Positions 1 to 8,534 of a DNA stretch of 64,000 bases are shown piece after piece (the stretch's first letter is position 1; each line of letters starts with the position of its first letter). Origin of the DNA: Myroides pelagicus (lineage in GTDB: Bacteria > Bacteroidota > Bacteroidia > Flavobacteriales > Flavobacteriaceae); the NCBI RefSeq assembly GCF_009711055.1, contig NZ_WMJY01000015.1:1-64000 (forward strand). The letters are read 5' to 3'. A model generated the notes under the pieces. It was not told where the DNA came from and searched no databases. It saw only the letters and a list, made by a program, of their open reading frames with translations. The translations under genes and the position numbers were made by a program.

Positions 1-34
1 ATCACAAGATTGTTAGCATTCATAACCAGTTATG

Positions 35-214
35 TTACTCAAGTTTCGCACCTATTTACTTTCATGTATTCGACTGATAATTAAAGTTATAATTATCAGA
101 TAAAAAACCAAAAGATTCGATATTTTCTATTATTTTTAATGTAACATCATAAATATCAATTAAATATACAAGTTTTTCCAAAACATCAAGTATTTAGGTG
201 CGAAACTTGAGTAA
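35..214. repeat. MITE-like element with 20-bp terminal inverted repeats
   Basis: TTACTCAAGTTTCGCACCTA at 35-54 is perfectly repeated in inverse orientation at 195-214. Beyond the perfect arms the inner sequences stay similar (TACTT..ATG on both sides). The 140-base interior is AT-rich with no coding potential. This is the structure of a non-autonomous, MITE-like insertion or a pair of IS ends. It truncates the surface-protein gene that runs leftward from 1058, so that gene now ends on a stop inside the right arm (194-196). I cannot see a convincing target duplication, so the exact borders are uncertain. Confidence 0.55.
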
Positions 215-1069
215 ATAAGCACCATTTTCTACAACTAAATCTTTAACACTTATATCACCACTAACACAATATTTTTTATCACCGGCTAATGTTACGTTTG
301 CTTCAACAGTCTCTAGCGCTATAGCCCCTTCTGGACATCCACATGGTCCTTCTGGAGTAACTAGTGTTTCTACTGTACTGATAAATCGGTTTGGATCCTT
401 TGCTTCCTCTGAAGTAAAGCTTAAAGCCGAAGCATCGATCTTTGCTGTATTAGTTATCTTACCTGATGCAGGTAATTGCTTTACTTTCCCTTTAATTGTA
501 AATACTGCAGCATCTCTACTTCCCAGATTTACCTTAATATCTTTTATATTTTTTGCAGTAGCATCAAAGTTTACCGCCTTAGTCTCTACTAACCCTAATT
601 CACTCTTAAATGAAATCGAACTAACTTCATAATAAGGACTTAACTCAGTTAACAAGTCGTTCAGAACGATACCCTCATAAAAACTTTGAGATAAGTTTCT
701 AACCTCTACTGTATACTCTAAATCCTCTCCTACAGCAGCAGACTGCTTATTAGCTCTTTTCTCTACTTTCACACCTTCTGGAACAAAAACAGACAACCCT
801 CTAATTTCGTGAAAGTTCACAGCACTTCCAGTAGAAGCCGCAAAACCAAGTTTTAATGTTTTAAAAGGTACTTCATCATAATCTGATGTAAATAAATGCT
901 CAAACACACCGTCTTTTTCACGCATCCATCTCACCTCTACTCTATATCCACTACCATATTTATATAACTCCATCTGTACACGACGATAGAATACATCATC
1001 TGATGGACGAGCATTAACAATTACAGGGTAACCTACTTCATGATCTTTATCTGATAAAGTTTTATAACC
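194..1069 (-). pseudogene. C-terminal fragment of a DUF11-type surface protein
   Basis: This is the downstream half of a gene split by the IS element at 1070-2428. Reading from the target duplication (1059-1069), the frame continues G-Y-K-T-L-S-D-K-D-H-E-V-G without a stop into the rest of the fragment. The middle carries a DUF11/CARDB-like repeat with the pattern VEKRANKQSAAVGEDLEYTV, typical of secreted adhesin-like proteins of Bacteroidota. A Cys-rich stretch (GPCGCPEG) follows near the C-terminus. The last residues (LKFRT) and the stop are supplied by the right arm of the MITE-like element at 35-214, so the natural C-terminus is missing. Without the IS the gene would encode more than 510 residues together with the fragment at 2429-3129. 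An independent start at the internal ATG (973) is possible but would give a protein with no signal peptide. Confidence 0.8.
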
Positions 1070-1145
1070 AATAGCGTCCTAAATAAATTTAAGGCATAAA
1101 ATATCCTCCCACTTTAGTAGGTTATAGATGATATTTCGATAAAAT

Positions 1146-2332
1146 TTAAAACAGAACCCCCTGTATCAATTTTGGAGGGGGTTTTTCTACTTCATTTAGC
1201 GGATTATCTAACCATTTTTGCAGTTCTATTTTGACAAAGAGGTTTAAACGTATAAAAGCGACTAAATTAGATAAGTGCCATCCAAATTGAGACTGTGCGC
1301 GCAGAGCTTTTAGTATTAAAATAGTAATAAGTGCCGTCCAAATTTGTATCATTACTGCATTTTCAGAAGTTCCTATAAAAGATTTTATGTGTAGAAGTTG
1401 CTTGAGATCTCTAAAGAAGATCTCCACCATCCATCTACTTTTATAAAGCTCACTAATTGTATTAGCTGTCCAAGTAAATTGATTTGTGATAAGCTCTATA
1501 ACTTGCTTGTTTTCTTGATTCCATACAGCTACTCGTCTTAGTTTATTAGGATATAGTTGTTTTGAGTTATCATTAGCTAAAGTAATTATCTCATCTTTTA
1601 AAATATTTTGATGTCTATTCTCTGGTAGTTCCAGCTCTTTAATTGTTTCAAATTTTAAGTTGTCTTTATGTCTAATGACAAAGAATACTTGTTTGCTGTC
1701 CCAAACGTTTAAAAGGCTAAAATCATTATAAAAACGATCGGCAACTATAACACTACCTTTAAGCAAAGGGATGTCATAAGCTCCTTTATTATCAGCTGTC
1801 TTGCCGTTAGTAATATTAATATAAGCTGGTAGATTTCCATCAAAATCAAGTAATGTGTGCATTTTCACTGCTCCTTTATTGGTTTTGTATTTAGCCCAAT
1901 CAAAGATACTCAAGCATAGAGATATTGTGGTAGAGTCAAGCAGTAGAATCTTAGACTTGATTCTAAACTTCACTTGTTTAAATTTGGGATACTGTCCTAA
2001 ACTTTGAAGTAAAACAAAATAATACTCTTTAAAAAGTTCATGAGTTCTGTTTTTATTCTGATAGCTTACTGAGGATTTAGATGGTGCTCTATCTATACCA
2101 AGGTGATTTAGATTCCCAGTGGCTGAACGAAGTCCATTACTAATATCACGAACAGATTTGCTACGGGCAAAATGACAAAATAACATAGAGACAAGGTGAC
2201 TCCAACTATTAAATCCTTTGTTGTGTTTGTCTGTCTGTTGTGTTTGTCTGTCTGTTTTTATTGTACGATTTTTTTGAATTTTGAGCGATCAAGTTTTGCT
2301 ATTATTTGAGAGAACAGTGTTATATTTGCCAT
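1146..2332 (-). pseudogene. IS4-family transposase, N-terminally disrupted
   Basis: The open stretch 1146-2186 encodes about 346 residues with a DDE transposase core: ILLLDSTTISLC and ADRFYNDFSLL carry the first two Asp, and YKSRWMVEIFFRDLK is the Y-2-R-3-E-6-K signature. The true start seems to be ATG at 2332, giving MANITLFSQIIAKLDRSKFK, which fits the DUF4372-like N-terminus of this family. That frame hits TAA at 2258-2260 after 24 codons. A 17-bp tandem duplication at 2221-2254 then shifts the frame relative to the remainder (TDKHNKGFNSWSHLVSMLF). Both lesions lie in a segment where family members read through. The protein is therefore probably inactive unless a downstream start gives partial function. 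Confidence 0.85.
2221..2254. repeat. 17-bp tandem duplication inside the transposase gene
   Basis: TTGTGTTTGTCTGTCTG occurs twice back to back (2221-2237, 2238-2254). Seventeen is not a multiple of three, so the second copy breaks the transposase frame. With only one copy, the residues TDKHNKGFNSW follow directly in the frame of the N-terminal MANITLFSQ segment. Confidence 0.9.
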
Positions 2333-2428
2333 CGAGAGAGTGATTTTTGGTGTCCAACTCAAAGATAATTTGAGATCCGAAATTAACTCTCTTTTTTTGT
2401 ACCTTTTTTAAACGTTTAGGACGCTATT

Positions 2429-3129
2429 GTTTTATAACCTATTAAGGGAGTATTGTTTTGATAATTAGATTTTCCACGTAAACCCACAGAATTTTTCAGT
2501 GAATAGCGCAACTGTTCTGTTTCATTCGTACCATCTTCATACCAATAACCATCTTTTCTAAGCCTTACTTCTCTAATACCATTTGTACCTGCAAAAATAT
2601 AGTTGCCGTATTCATCGAGTCCTAACCCTAAATACCCATTAGTTAACGCATCATTATATCCTTGACTACCACCATAACCTAAATTATGACCAGTACCTCC
2701 TAGTGTAACTCTATCACCTAGTGTATTTCCATCTAATAAGAAAACAGTAAACCCGTCTCCCCCTCTTTTAGGTGTACCTGCAGGTAATGCAGATACATCG
2801 TCAGCACCTTCTTTAGTACGCCATGTTTTATATTCAAAATCTAATACTACTCCTTTATCAGAAGAAAATGCCTCATCTATGATAACTCCTCCACTTTTAG
2901 TTCCCTTAGCTTCAGTTAAACGAAGCCAACCATCGCCATTGTTATCTTTTTGAACCGTAGCATTATCACTAGCTGTTAGATAAGCACCTCCAATAAAGAT
3001 GACATTATTCTTCTTAGTAGAACTACCTTTAAAATCTTCTTGCACGGTAAACTGAGCATATGCCTGTCCTCCTATTCCTAAGAAGAAAACTAATAGCATC
3101 AGTGCATTAACAAGTAATCTTTTTTTCAT
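2429..3129 (-). pseudogene. N-terminal fragment of secreted L-type-lectin-like surface protein
   Basis: The start ATG at 3129 opens a Sec signal peptide (MKKRLLVNALMLLVFFLGIG, then GQAYA-Q). The mature part resembles bacterial legume-type lectin domains: GDGFTVFLLDGNT, then GGTGHNLGYGGS and GLGLDEYGNYI at about residues 125-180. Such domains bind glycans or serve as modules of exported adhesins. The reading frame runs into the IS at 2428 and would end with four IS-encoded residues (T-I-A-S). The other half of the gene is at 194-1058. The product was probably a cell-surface or secreted protein with lectin plus DUF11 modules, and it is now broken. A truncated lectin-only protein could still be exported. 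Confidence 0.8.
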
Positions 3130-3718
3130 AATTGTCTATTTCTATCTTTTAACGCCTCTAATACAATTCTGTCCTTTATCAGTATAATTTGTTTATACAA
3201 TTAGGTAAAACTAAACCCCGACTGAATACGTTTTTTTAAATGCGTTGTTATTAAAAACTGAGGCAAAATTCTAACATTTTTACTACTAAAATGTTTCAGT
3301 TTTCATAAAATACATACGTACCAACATATTGAAACAAATCTAAAAAACTAAAAACCAACACTTTAAACCTAAGTTAACATAGTGTATCCAAAAAGGATAC
3401 TTTATTTAAGGTGACGAAGAAAAACTATAACTTAACGTTCATTAAATAATCTGAAACAATACAAAGTTGAAGTGCTCATTACAGGTTAGTTTCTAACCAA
3501 ACGAACAACACAAAAAGACCAATATAGATGATAATAAAGCATTAAATGGCAGGCGAGCATAACTCAGCAATCCAAAGTAACCAACGATATAAAACTATCC
3601 TTATACAAGCAGAAGTAGTACTAAACATATCGCTAAAAAAGCACTTATCCATCACACAAAAAAACATATAATAAGCTAAGTCATTAAACAAAGAAAACTT
3701 CTAAAAACAACAAGCGAC
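3130..3718. other. Non-coding spacer, nothing recognised
   Basis: An AT-rich region between the divergent surface-protein fragment and the terminator of the regulator gene. I see no convincing small reading frame, RNA gene or repeat. It should hold the promoter of the minus-strand surface gene, but no clear TAnnTTTG box stands out close to its start. Confidence 0.5.
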
Positions 3719-3762
3719 AAAAAAAGCCACAATTACCTTGGCGAAAGGTATTATGGCTTTTG
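3719..3762 (-). terminator. Intrinsic terminator of the AraC-type regulator pair
   Basis: On the minus strand AAAAGCCATAATACC pairs with GGTAATTGTGGCTTTT with minor mismatch, followed by a T run. It lies about 50 bases past the stop of the gene at 3810. Confidence 0.7.
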
Positions 3763-3809
3763 AGTTTTAAGGGCTTTTACTTTGGGCTAAAACAAGCTCC
3801 TTAGTTAGA

Positions 3810-4949
3810 TTACATCTGTTGTTGTTTATGTTGATCTATGTATTCTGATGGCGATACACCAGTGTTTTTCTTAAATGAACGGAAAAAAGAGGTACGTGAA
3901 TTAAACCCACATTGCATACCAAGTTCCGTAACGTTAATATTTTCTTGTGTTTGTTCTATTAATGCTATCGCGTGATTAATACGCAATTGATTGACAAACG
4001 GTTTAAAACTAGAATCATAAAGCAAAGTAAATACCTGTGCGAGATGATGCCTTGTGATTCCAGTCATTTGCTCTAGAACCTCAATAGAAAAATCATCGCG
4101 CAAGTACATCTTTTGATTAATAATTACCTCTTCTATCTGGTCTTTATAGCGCAATAGCACTTGATCAGCCACCTTCGATTTCTCATATTTACCCTGATTC
4201 GGTGACGCTTGAGTCGTTTTATCTATAATTTGTTCTTCTATATCCAGCCTACCACTCACATATTTTTCTTCTACATCTGGTAGTTTCTGCACTTCTTTGA
4301 TTGCTTTAGTATAAAAACGAAAAACAAAATAAGCTAACATCAACATTCCGATATAAATGATATTAAAATCATTATTCGGTATAGCATTATAAGTAACAAG
4401 TCCTACTAACATGATCGCCATGAAAAACATTATCCAAATCACGCGTATCACAATAACTCGGAACTTGTACATTAGTTTTAACCTACTCAAAACCACATAT
4501 CCGTAAATCCCATATAAAGAAAGACTTACTGCCGTAAAAATGTACATCACTAAATAGTAGTACACCAAGAATTCGACACTAATATCATTTGCTTGCATCA
4601 CGCCATAACCATAAGCAATGGTAAACAGTAATGCTGGGACAAAATGAATGATAGGCCAGCGATACTTTTGTTCTGATTCTAATACCACATGGCGCAAAGA
4701 CCCTAAGCCTATATAGAAAAACGGTGAGTAAAAAACAATGAAAGGCGCCCCTAAACTTAAAAAAATAAAATCCTTAAAGAAAAATCTAGCCATACAGATA
4801 TATACACAGTGTGTAATGAAAAAAATCAAAAACACCTGTAGCACCAGTTGGGAATCAGACTTACTAACGATTCGCGTATTAATAAAATACGCAATCGAAG
4901 CAAATATAATTGCCAATGAAAGAACTAATATGTATAAAACTGCGTCCAA
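3810..4949 (-). CDS. Membrane-anchored AraC-family transcriptional regulator (copy 2)
   Basis: The 379-residue product has a hydrophobic N-terminal half with about six or seven membrane helices (residues 1-215). A linker follows, then a C-terminal AraC/XylS-type double helix-turn-helix (about 270-375; RINHAIALIEQ, then ELGMQCGFNSRTSFFRSFKKNTGVSPSEY). This architecture is common in Bacteroidota, where such proteins are thought to sense a membrane or extracellular cue and bind DNA directly. The ligand and targets cannot be read from sequence. The only in-frame start is TTG at 4949, nine bases after the stop of the upstream paralogue, suggesting translational coupling. The two genes look like a tandem duplication that has diverged strongly outside the HTH. 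Confidence 0.82.
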   Translation of the reverse strand: MDAVLYILVLSLAIIFASIAYFINTRIVSKSDSQLVLQVFLIFFITHCVYICMARFFFKDFIFLSLGAPFIVFYSPFFYIGLGSLRHVVLESEQKYRWPIIHFVPALLFTIAYGYGVMQANDISVEFLVYYYLVMYIFTAVSLSLYGIYGYVVLSRLKLMYKFRVIVIRVIWIMFFMAIMLVGLVTYNAIPNNDFNIIYIGMLMLAYFVFRFYTKAIKEVQKLPDVEEKYVSGRLDIEEQIIDKTTQASPNQGKYEKSKVADQVLLRYKDQIEEVIINQKMYLRDDFSIEVLEQMTGITRHHLAQVFTLLYDSSFKPFVNQLRINHAIALIEQTQENINVTELGMQCGFNSRTSFFRSFKKNTGVSPSEYIDQHKQQQM

Positions 4950-4958
4950 AAAATCTAA

Positions 4959-5903
4959 TTATGCTACGGCTAAACTTCTATAAACTGAAGGGGTACACCC
5001 CTCATACAAACGAAAATATTTATTAAATGAAGACTTCGAATTAAAACCACACTCCTCAACAATAGCCTCGATAGTCATCTGACAATTATCTACCAACAAT
5101 TGTTTAGCATGTTCAATTCTATACTTAGCTACTAATTGATAAAAACTCGTATTCATTTCTTTATTTAAAATCTCTGAAACTTCGTTCCTGTCTTTTTCCA
5201 AATGTTGTGCCAATTGTTCCAAAGAAAAACTCGGTAATAGATAATCTGTTGAATACTCAAAGTAAGTATCTATAAGTATACAATTGGTTGATATCAAATT
5301 TCTAGCATTTAACGCTGATGCTATAGATTCTTCCGACTCGATTTGCAAACTTAATCTAGACAAAGCATTCTCTAAATAAAGTGTAATAAAGCACAAGACT
5401 AAAGCAAAAAAAGAAATACCTATCAAGATAAATGACTCTTTGAAATAAAGTTTAAAACGATAAATCTCCGTGAATACATATACAAGCTTAATTAGTGCAT
5501 TTAAACCAAGAAAGAATGTATAAACCGTTAAAAAGTTAAAACGAATATCCCCTGTCTTTGCATAATCGCTTTTCTTAATGATCGAAAAGATAAACGAAGT
5601 GTAGATTAATACATAAGCAATCTCAAACAGACAAAACGCCATATCCTCTAAGAAAAATTGCTCTACTATAATAACGACACTACCTAATACATGAAAAAGA
5701 AATTCCTTAACGCTAACCTGAGTCTGTTTAGACTGCTTGATATACATATAAAAAATAGGCAATGCGATATAAACGATATTCACCGGGGAACTAAAGTAAT
5801 GAGCCACCAGTTGAACCATTGATATCAGTCCTACTAAATATAATATCGTATTAAAAGAAAACTGTATACTAATCAGTTTTTGTGTTTTTGGGGTATCTGT
5901 CAT
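4959..5903 (-). CDS. Membrane-anchored AraC-family transcriptional regulator (copy 1)
   Basis: The product has several N-terminal transmembrane helices (NTILYLVGLISMVQL, VNIVYIALPIFYMYI, and further hydrophobic segments to about residue 200). The C-terminal AraC-type DNA-binding domain contains EQLAQHLEKDRNEVSEIL and IVEECGFNSKSSFNKYFRL. It is the first gene of a two-gene unit with the similar regulator at 3810-4949, so the two probably share transcription and the terminator at 3719-3762. I chose ATG at 5903 (MTDTPKTQKLIS). ATG at 5942 or TTG at 5957 would add 13 or 18 residues. Targets are unknown. Confidence 0.8.
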   Translation of the reverse strand: MTDTPKTQKLISIQFSFNTILYLVGLISMVQLVAHYFSSPVNIVYIALPIFYMYIKQSKQTQVSVKEFLFHVLGSVVIIVEQFFLEDMAFCLFEIAYVLIYTSFIFSIIKKSDYAKTGDIRFNFLTVYTFFLGLNALIKLVYVFTEIYRFKLYFKESFILIGISFFALVLCFITLYLENALSRLSLQIESEESIASALNARNLISTNCILIDTYFEYSTDYLLPSFSLEQLAQHLEKDRNEVSEILNKEMNTSFYQLVAKYRIEHAKQLLVDNCQMTIEAIVEECGFNSKSSFNKYFRLYEGCTPSVYRSLAVA

Positions 5904-5957
5904 GTTTGTTTGATAAATGCTAATTCCAAGCCATAGAAGCATACTATCCCACCGCAA

Positions 5958-6720
5958 TTAAAATCACGTAACAAAACCAGCTTATCGCTGTCAGTAGTGG
6001 TGCCTTATCTTGTGGGGACAATAAACAAGAAATTCTCAAATTCTCATTTTTTTCTAAAACATTGCAAAATTATTACTTATATTTAGTTTTATACCATATT
6101 TTAAGAGTTAAATCGCACTTTTAAACAAAACCACAAAAACACTTTCAAAACAGATTTTCAACCAAATATTTAATAAAAATATAATAATAAACAATTTTAT
6201 TTCTTAAATAATAAGAACTACAAAGACTAAAAACTAATATTTTAACATCAAAAATCTCATTTTTTGTAACTAAAAAAACCTTTTAGCGTCTAGTTTTGTC
6301 TACGAATAAAACTGAAATATGATAAAAATCATATTATATATCTACTAAACATTTTTACAATACCTTTTTTCCTTGGCTATTATTAGGACAAGCAGGAAAT
6401 AAAAAGTCACAAAAAGTGATACTACATATTCCAAAACACTCATTTTACGAAAACACTAACCATAACCATTCCGTTAAAAAGAATAATCAAAATATAAAAA
6501 AACACAACTAAAAAGATAAAAAAACCTAAATATTAACTTTTAATATATAATAAAACTAAAAGTTTGTTTTTAGAATATTTATCTCTAATTCACTACTAAG
6601 AAAGAACTCTTTCGCATGCTTAGTAAAACTATTCCTTATTATTCCACTTTACTTTTCAATTGCTAAATACCCTATTTTACAACTAGATATCTATACCATT
6701 TTTTTTACTACCTCCTTTTG
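5958..6720. other. AT-rich non-coding spacer
   Basis: This is the left part of a roughly 1-kb gene-free stretch between the regulator pair and the DUF4397 lipoprotein gene. Long A and T runs dominate and I see no credible reading frame or structured RNA. It should contain the promoter for the regulator pair. The unusual GC-richer repeat cluster just to the right is described separately. Confidence 0.5.
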
Positions 6721-6722
6721 CA

Positions 6723-6795
6723 TGATCGGGATATGGTCAGGAGGTGATCGGGATATGGTCGGGATATTTTGTACAAAAAAATCCCGACCATATCC
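6723..6795. repeat. Direct and inverted repeat cluster around GGGATATGGTC
   Basis: TGATCGGGATATGGTC occurs at 6723-6738 and again at 6745-6760, 22 bases apart. The second copy is part of GGATATGGTCGGGAT (6751-6765), which has a perfect inverse copy at 6781-6795, separated by 15 bases. A 15-bp perfect stem results, with a T/A-rich loop. It stands out from the surrounding AT-rich DNA. No poly-T follows the right arm, so it is not an ordinary terminator. It could be a protein-binding array, a transposition remnant or an RNA hairpin. Confidence 0.75.
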
Positions 6796-6884
6796 TTTGC
6801 ACTACCTCAATATATCCCTCGCAAACAACAACAGGCTAAAAAACCAATACATAACCTCAACACAACCTAATCACTCATAGATAT

Positions 6885-6913
6885 AAAAAAAGGAGTAGTC
6901 AAAACTACTCCTT
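6885..6913 (-). terminator. Intrinsic terminator of the DUF4397 gene
   Basis: AAGGAGTAG and CTACTCCTT form a 9-bp stem (6890-6898, 6905-6913). On the minus strand it is followed by a run of seven T. It lies 25 bases past the stop at 6939. Confidence 0.85.
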
Positions 6914-6938
6914 GTATAATTACTTTATTCTGTATTGT

Positions 6939-7658
6939 TTAATTCAGTTTGTTACCGATAACTCCAATAGCATTTGGTTTTGCAGCGTTATCCTTGTTTC
7001 CGTAAAAAACAATTGTATATACGATTCCTTTTTTAAACGTTGTGTTTTCTTTACTAACGGCTAAAATTTCTTGATCAGGACCTAATACGGTAAACTTATA
7101 AGTTTTGGTCTCGATTAAATCATACTGTTGGTTTAAAGCTACAGATTCTTGAGTATCTGTCACTCTATCTTTAAAACGATCCAAAACGATATCCTCATCT
7201 ATTTGAAGAGTGACAGCAGTATCATCACTCGATACGTTAAAGAAGCGGATACCACTCTTGTTCTCTAAAGCTGCTTTATCTTGTTCTGCGATCATATCTT
7301 GAGTGACAAAATACACTGGCTTAGTAAAAGTCCCCCCTAAATATGTCGAATAATACTTATTCACTTCAATTGGAGTCTTATACTCTGCTATTTTCCCTTG
7401 TAGTTCGCGAGCTTGAATATTACGCTCACCAGGAAGCACACGAGTTCTCATATAATCCTTATACTCAAACACATTACCTACTTTTAATGTTTGAACTAGA
7501 CGGTCATCTACTGCGTAGTTTACAACATTAGTATTGGTATACAAGTTCACCATAGTAACCTCTGCCGATGGAGGCATCACAAAATTGTCATCGGATTTAC
7601 AACTTTGAAAGAAGACAGCACTCACAAGAGTAGCTGCTAAAAAAAACACTTTTCTCAT
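6939..7658 (-). CDS. DUF4397-like lipoprotein
   Basis: The 239-residue product starts with a lipoprotein signal peptide (MRKVFFLAATLVSAVFFQSC, lipid-modified Cys at residue 20), followed by acidic KSDD. The mature part fits the DUF4397 pattern: an early beta strand AEVTMVNLYTNTNVVNYAVD, then a tuning-fork-like repeat of strand pairs ending with FKKGIVYTIVFYGNK. DUF4397 domains are immunoglobulin-like and common in cell-envelope lipoproteins of Bacteroidota. The molecular role is unknown. The gene is monocistronic, with a strong terminator downstream and non-coding DNA on both sides. Confidence 0.75.
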   Translation of the reverse strand: MRKVFFLAATLVSAVFFQSCKSDDNFVMPPSAEVTMVNLYTNTNVVNYAVDDRLVQTLKVGNVFEYKDYMRTRVLPGERNIQARELQGKIAEYKTPIEVNKYYSTYLGGTFTKPVYFVTQDMIAEQDKAALENKSGIRFFNVSSDDTAVTLQIDEDIVLDRFKDRVTDTQESVALNQQYDLIETKTYKFTVLGPDQEILAVSKENTTFKKGIVYTIVFYGNKDNAAKPNAIGVIGNKLN

Positions 7659-8011
7659 AATTAGTTTAATTTAATTGGTTTTACAAATTTGAAAAATTTA
7701 CACTACTATTAAAAACTAATTATTAATAACCTAAACTTTAACGCTGGTAAATATACTATTAAACAAACAGTTAAACCAAAAAAATTAACATTTAAAATTA
7801 GTAATTGTCACTAAAAGACATTAAGTAAAAAAATATTAACAATTGAAAAACAACACTTTACAAATCAAACCAATCAATCACTTTTTATATCAAAACCATT
7901 CAAATAAGTCGTTACTGTTAATACGAAGAATAACTATTCACTAATATTCTTTAATTCTACTACTCGCTTTATAATGACAAACTGGACTTGCTAAAATATT
8001 ACAAACAACCA
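7659..8011. other. Divergent intergenic region
   Basis: An AT-rich spacer between divergent genes at 7658 and 8048. I see no reading frame or stable hairpin. Its right end carries the promoter noted at 8012-8041. Confidence 0.5.
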
Positions 8012-8041
8012 TTGTTTGCTATACAAAAAAAGCTATGTTTG
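8012..8041 (+). promoter_or_regulatory. Bacteroidota-type promoter with near-leaderless start
   Basis: TTG at 8012-8014 and TATGTTTG at 8034-8041 are 19 bases apart, matching the TTG/TAnnTTTG consensus. The ATG of the next gene begins only seven bases after the box, so the transcript may have almost no leader. Confidence 0.55.
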
Positions 8042-8047
8042 TGATTA

Positions 8048-8467
8048 ATGGCAAATTTGGTTACAAAATATAAAACTAGTCGTAGTGCACAGGCATTCTA
8101 TTGCATTCTCTTAATACTAGGGGCGATAACTTCTTCCTGTACCGTACAAACAACGATTCAATCATTCTTAAGCTCAACAACTACAGAAGATACGATTGGA
8201 CACAAACCAATAAAACACAAACCAAACAAAGAGTCTTTTGCCAATCAATTACCTTGTCTAAATATCTCTGCTGATCAGCTAAACAATCAGCTAACAAAAA
8301 ATAAAACTAAATCAGCAAAGTTAACTATCGCTTTGCCTATTATCGATAAACACACTTTTTATAGCACCTTACTTTCCAAGAATATCTCAATAGCCTTCAA
8401 GGCTAACCAAAAATATATATATCAAAGTATCCCAATATTTAAACGGTTACAAAACTTTAGATTGTGA
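8048..8467 (+). CDS. Small putative lipoprotein, unknown function
   Basis: A 139-residue product that I do not recognise. A hydrophobic segment (AFYCILLILGAITSSC, Cys at residue 31) looks like a lipoprotein signal with an unusually long polar N-region. The rest is Lys/Asn/Thr-rich and has no visible domain. A good TAnnTTTG promoter lies directly upstream, which supports it being expressed. The thioredoxin gene follows 67 bases downstream on the same strand without a terminator between them, so both may be co-transcribed. Codon use is AT-rich like the neighbours. Real but uncharacterised is the best description. Confidence 0.55.
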   Translation: MANLVTKYKTSRSAQAFYCILLILGAITSSCTVQTTIQSFLSSTTTEDTIGHKPIKHKPNKESFANQLPCLNISADQLNNQLTKNKTKSAKLTIALPIIDKHTFYSTLLSKNISIAFKANQKYIYQSIPIFKRLQNFRL

Positions 8468-8534
8468 TAATTAGTTATTCTAAAACAACTTAAATAAAAA
8501 ATAACAATTACAAAACACTTCTAAAGATTTTAAA

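Larger units (their letters stand above)
1070..2428 (-). mobile_element. Complete IS4-family insertion sequence (1359 bp)
   Basis: The ends are perfect 14-bp inverted repeats, AATAGCGTCCTAAA at 1070-1083 and its complement at 2415-2428. Immediately outside, GTTTTATAACC occurs at 1059-1069 and again at 2429-2439, an 11-bp target duplication. Removing the IS plus one duplication copy restores an open frame across the host gene, which confirms the borders. The element carries one transposase gene, with the DDE and Y-2-R-3-E-6-K signature of the IS4 family. That gene is disrupted near its N-terminus. The target-duplication length fits the IS4 family range. Confidence 0.93.

Noticed and set aside
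2221..2254. CRISPR-like repeat
   Set aside because: Only two adjacent 17-bp copies with no spacer; a tandem duplication inside a transposase gene.
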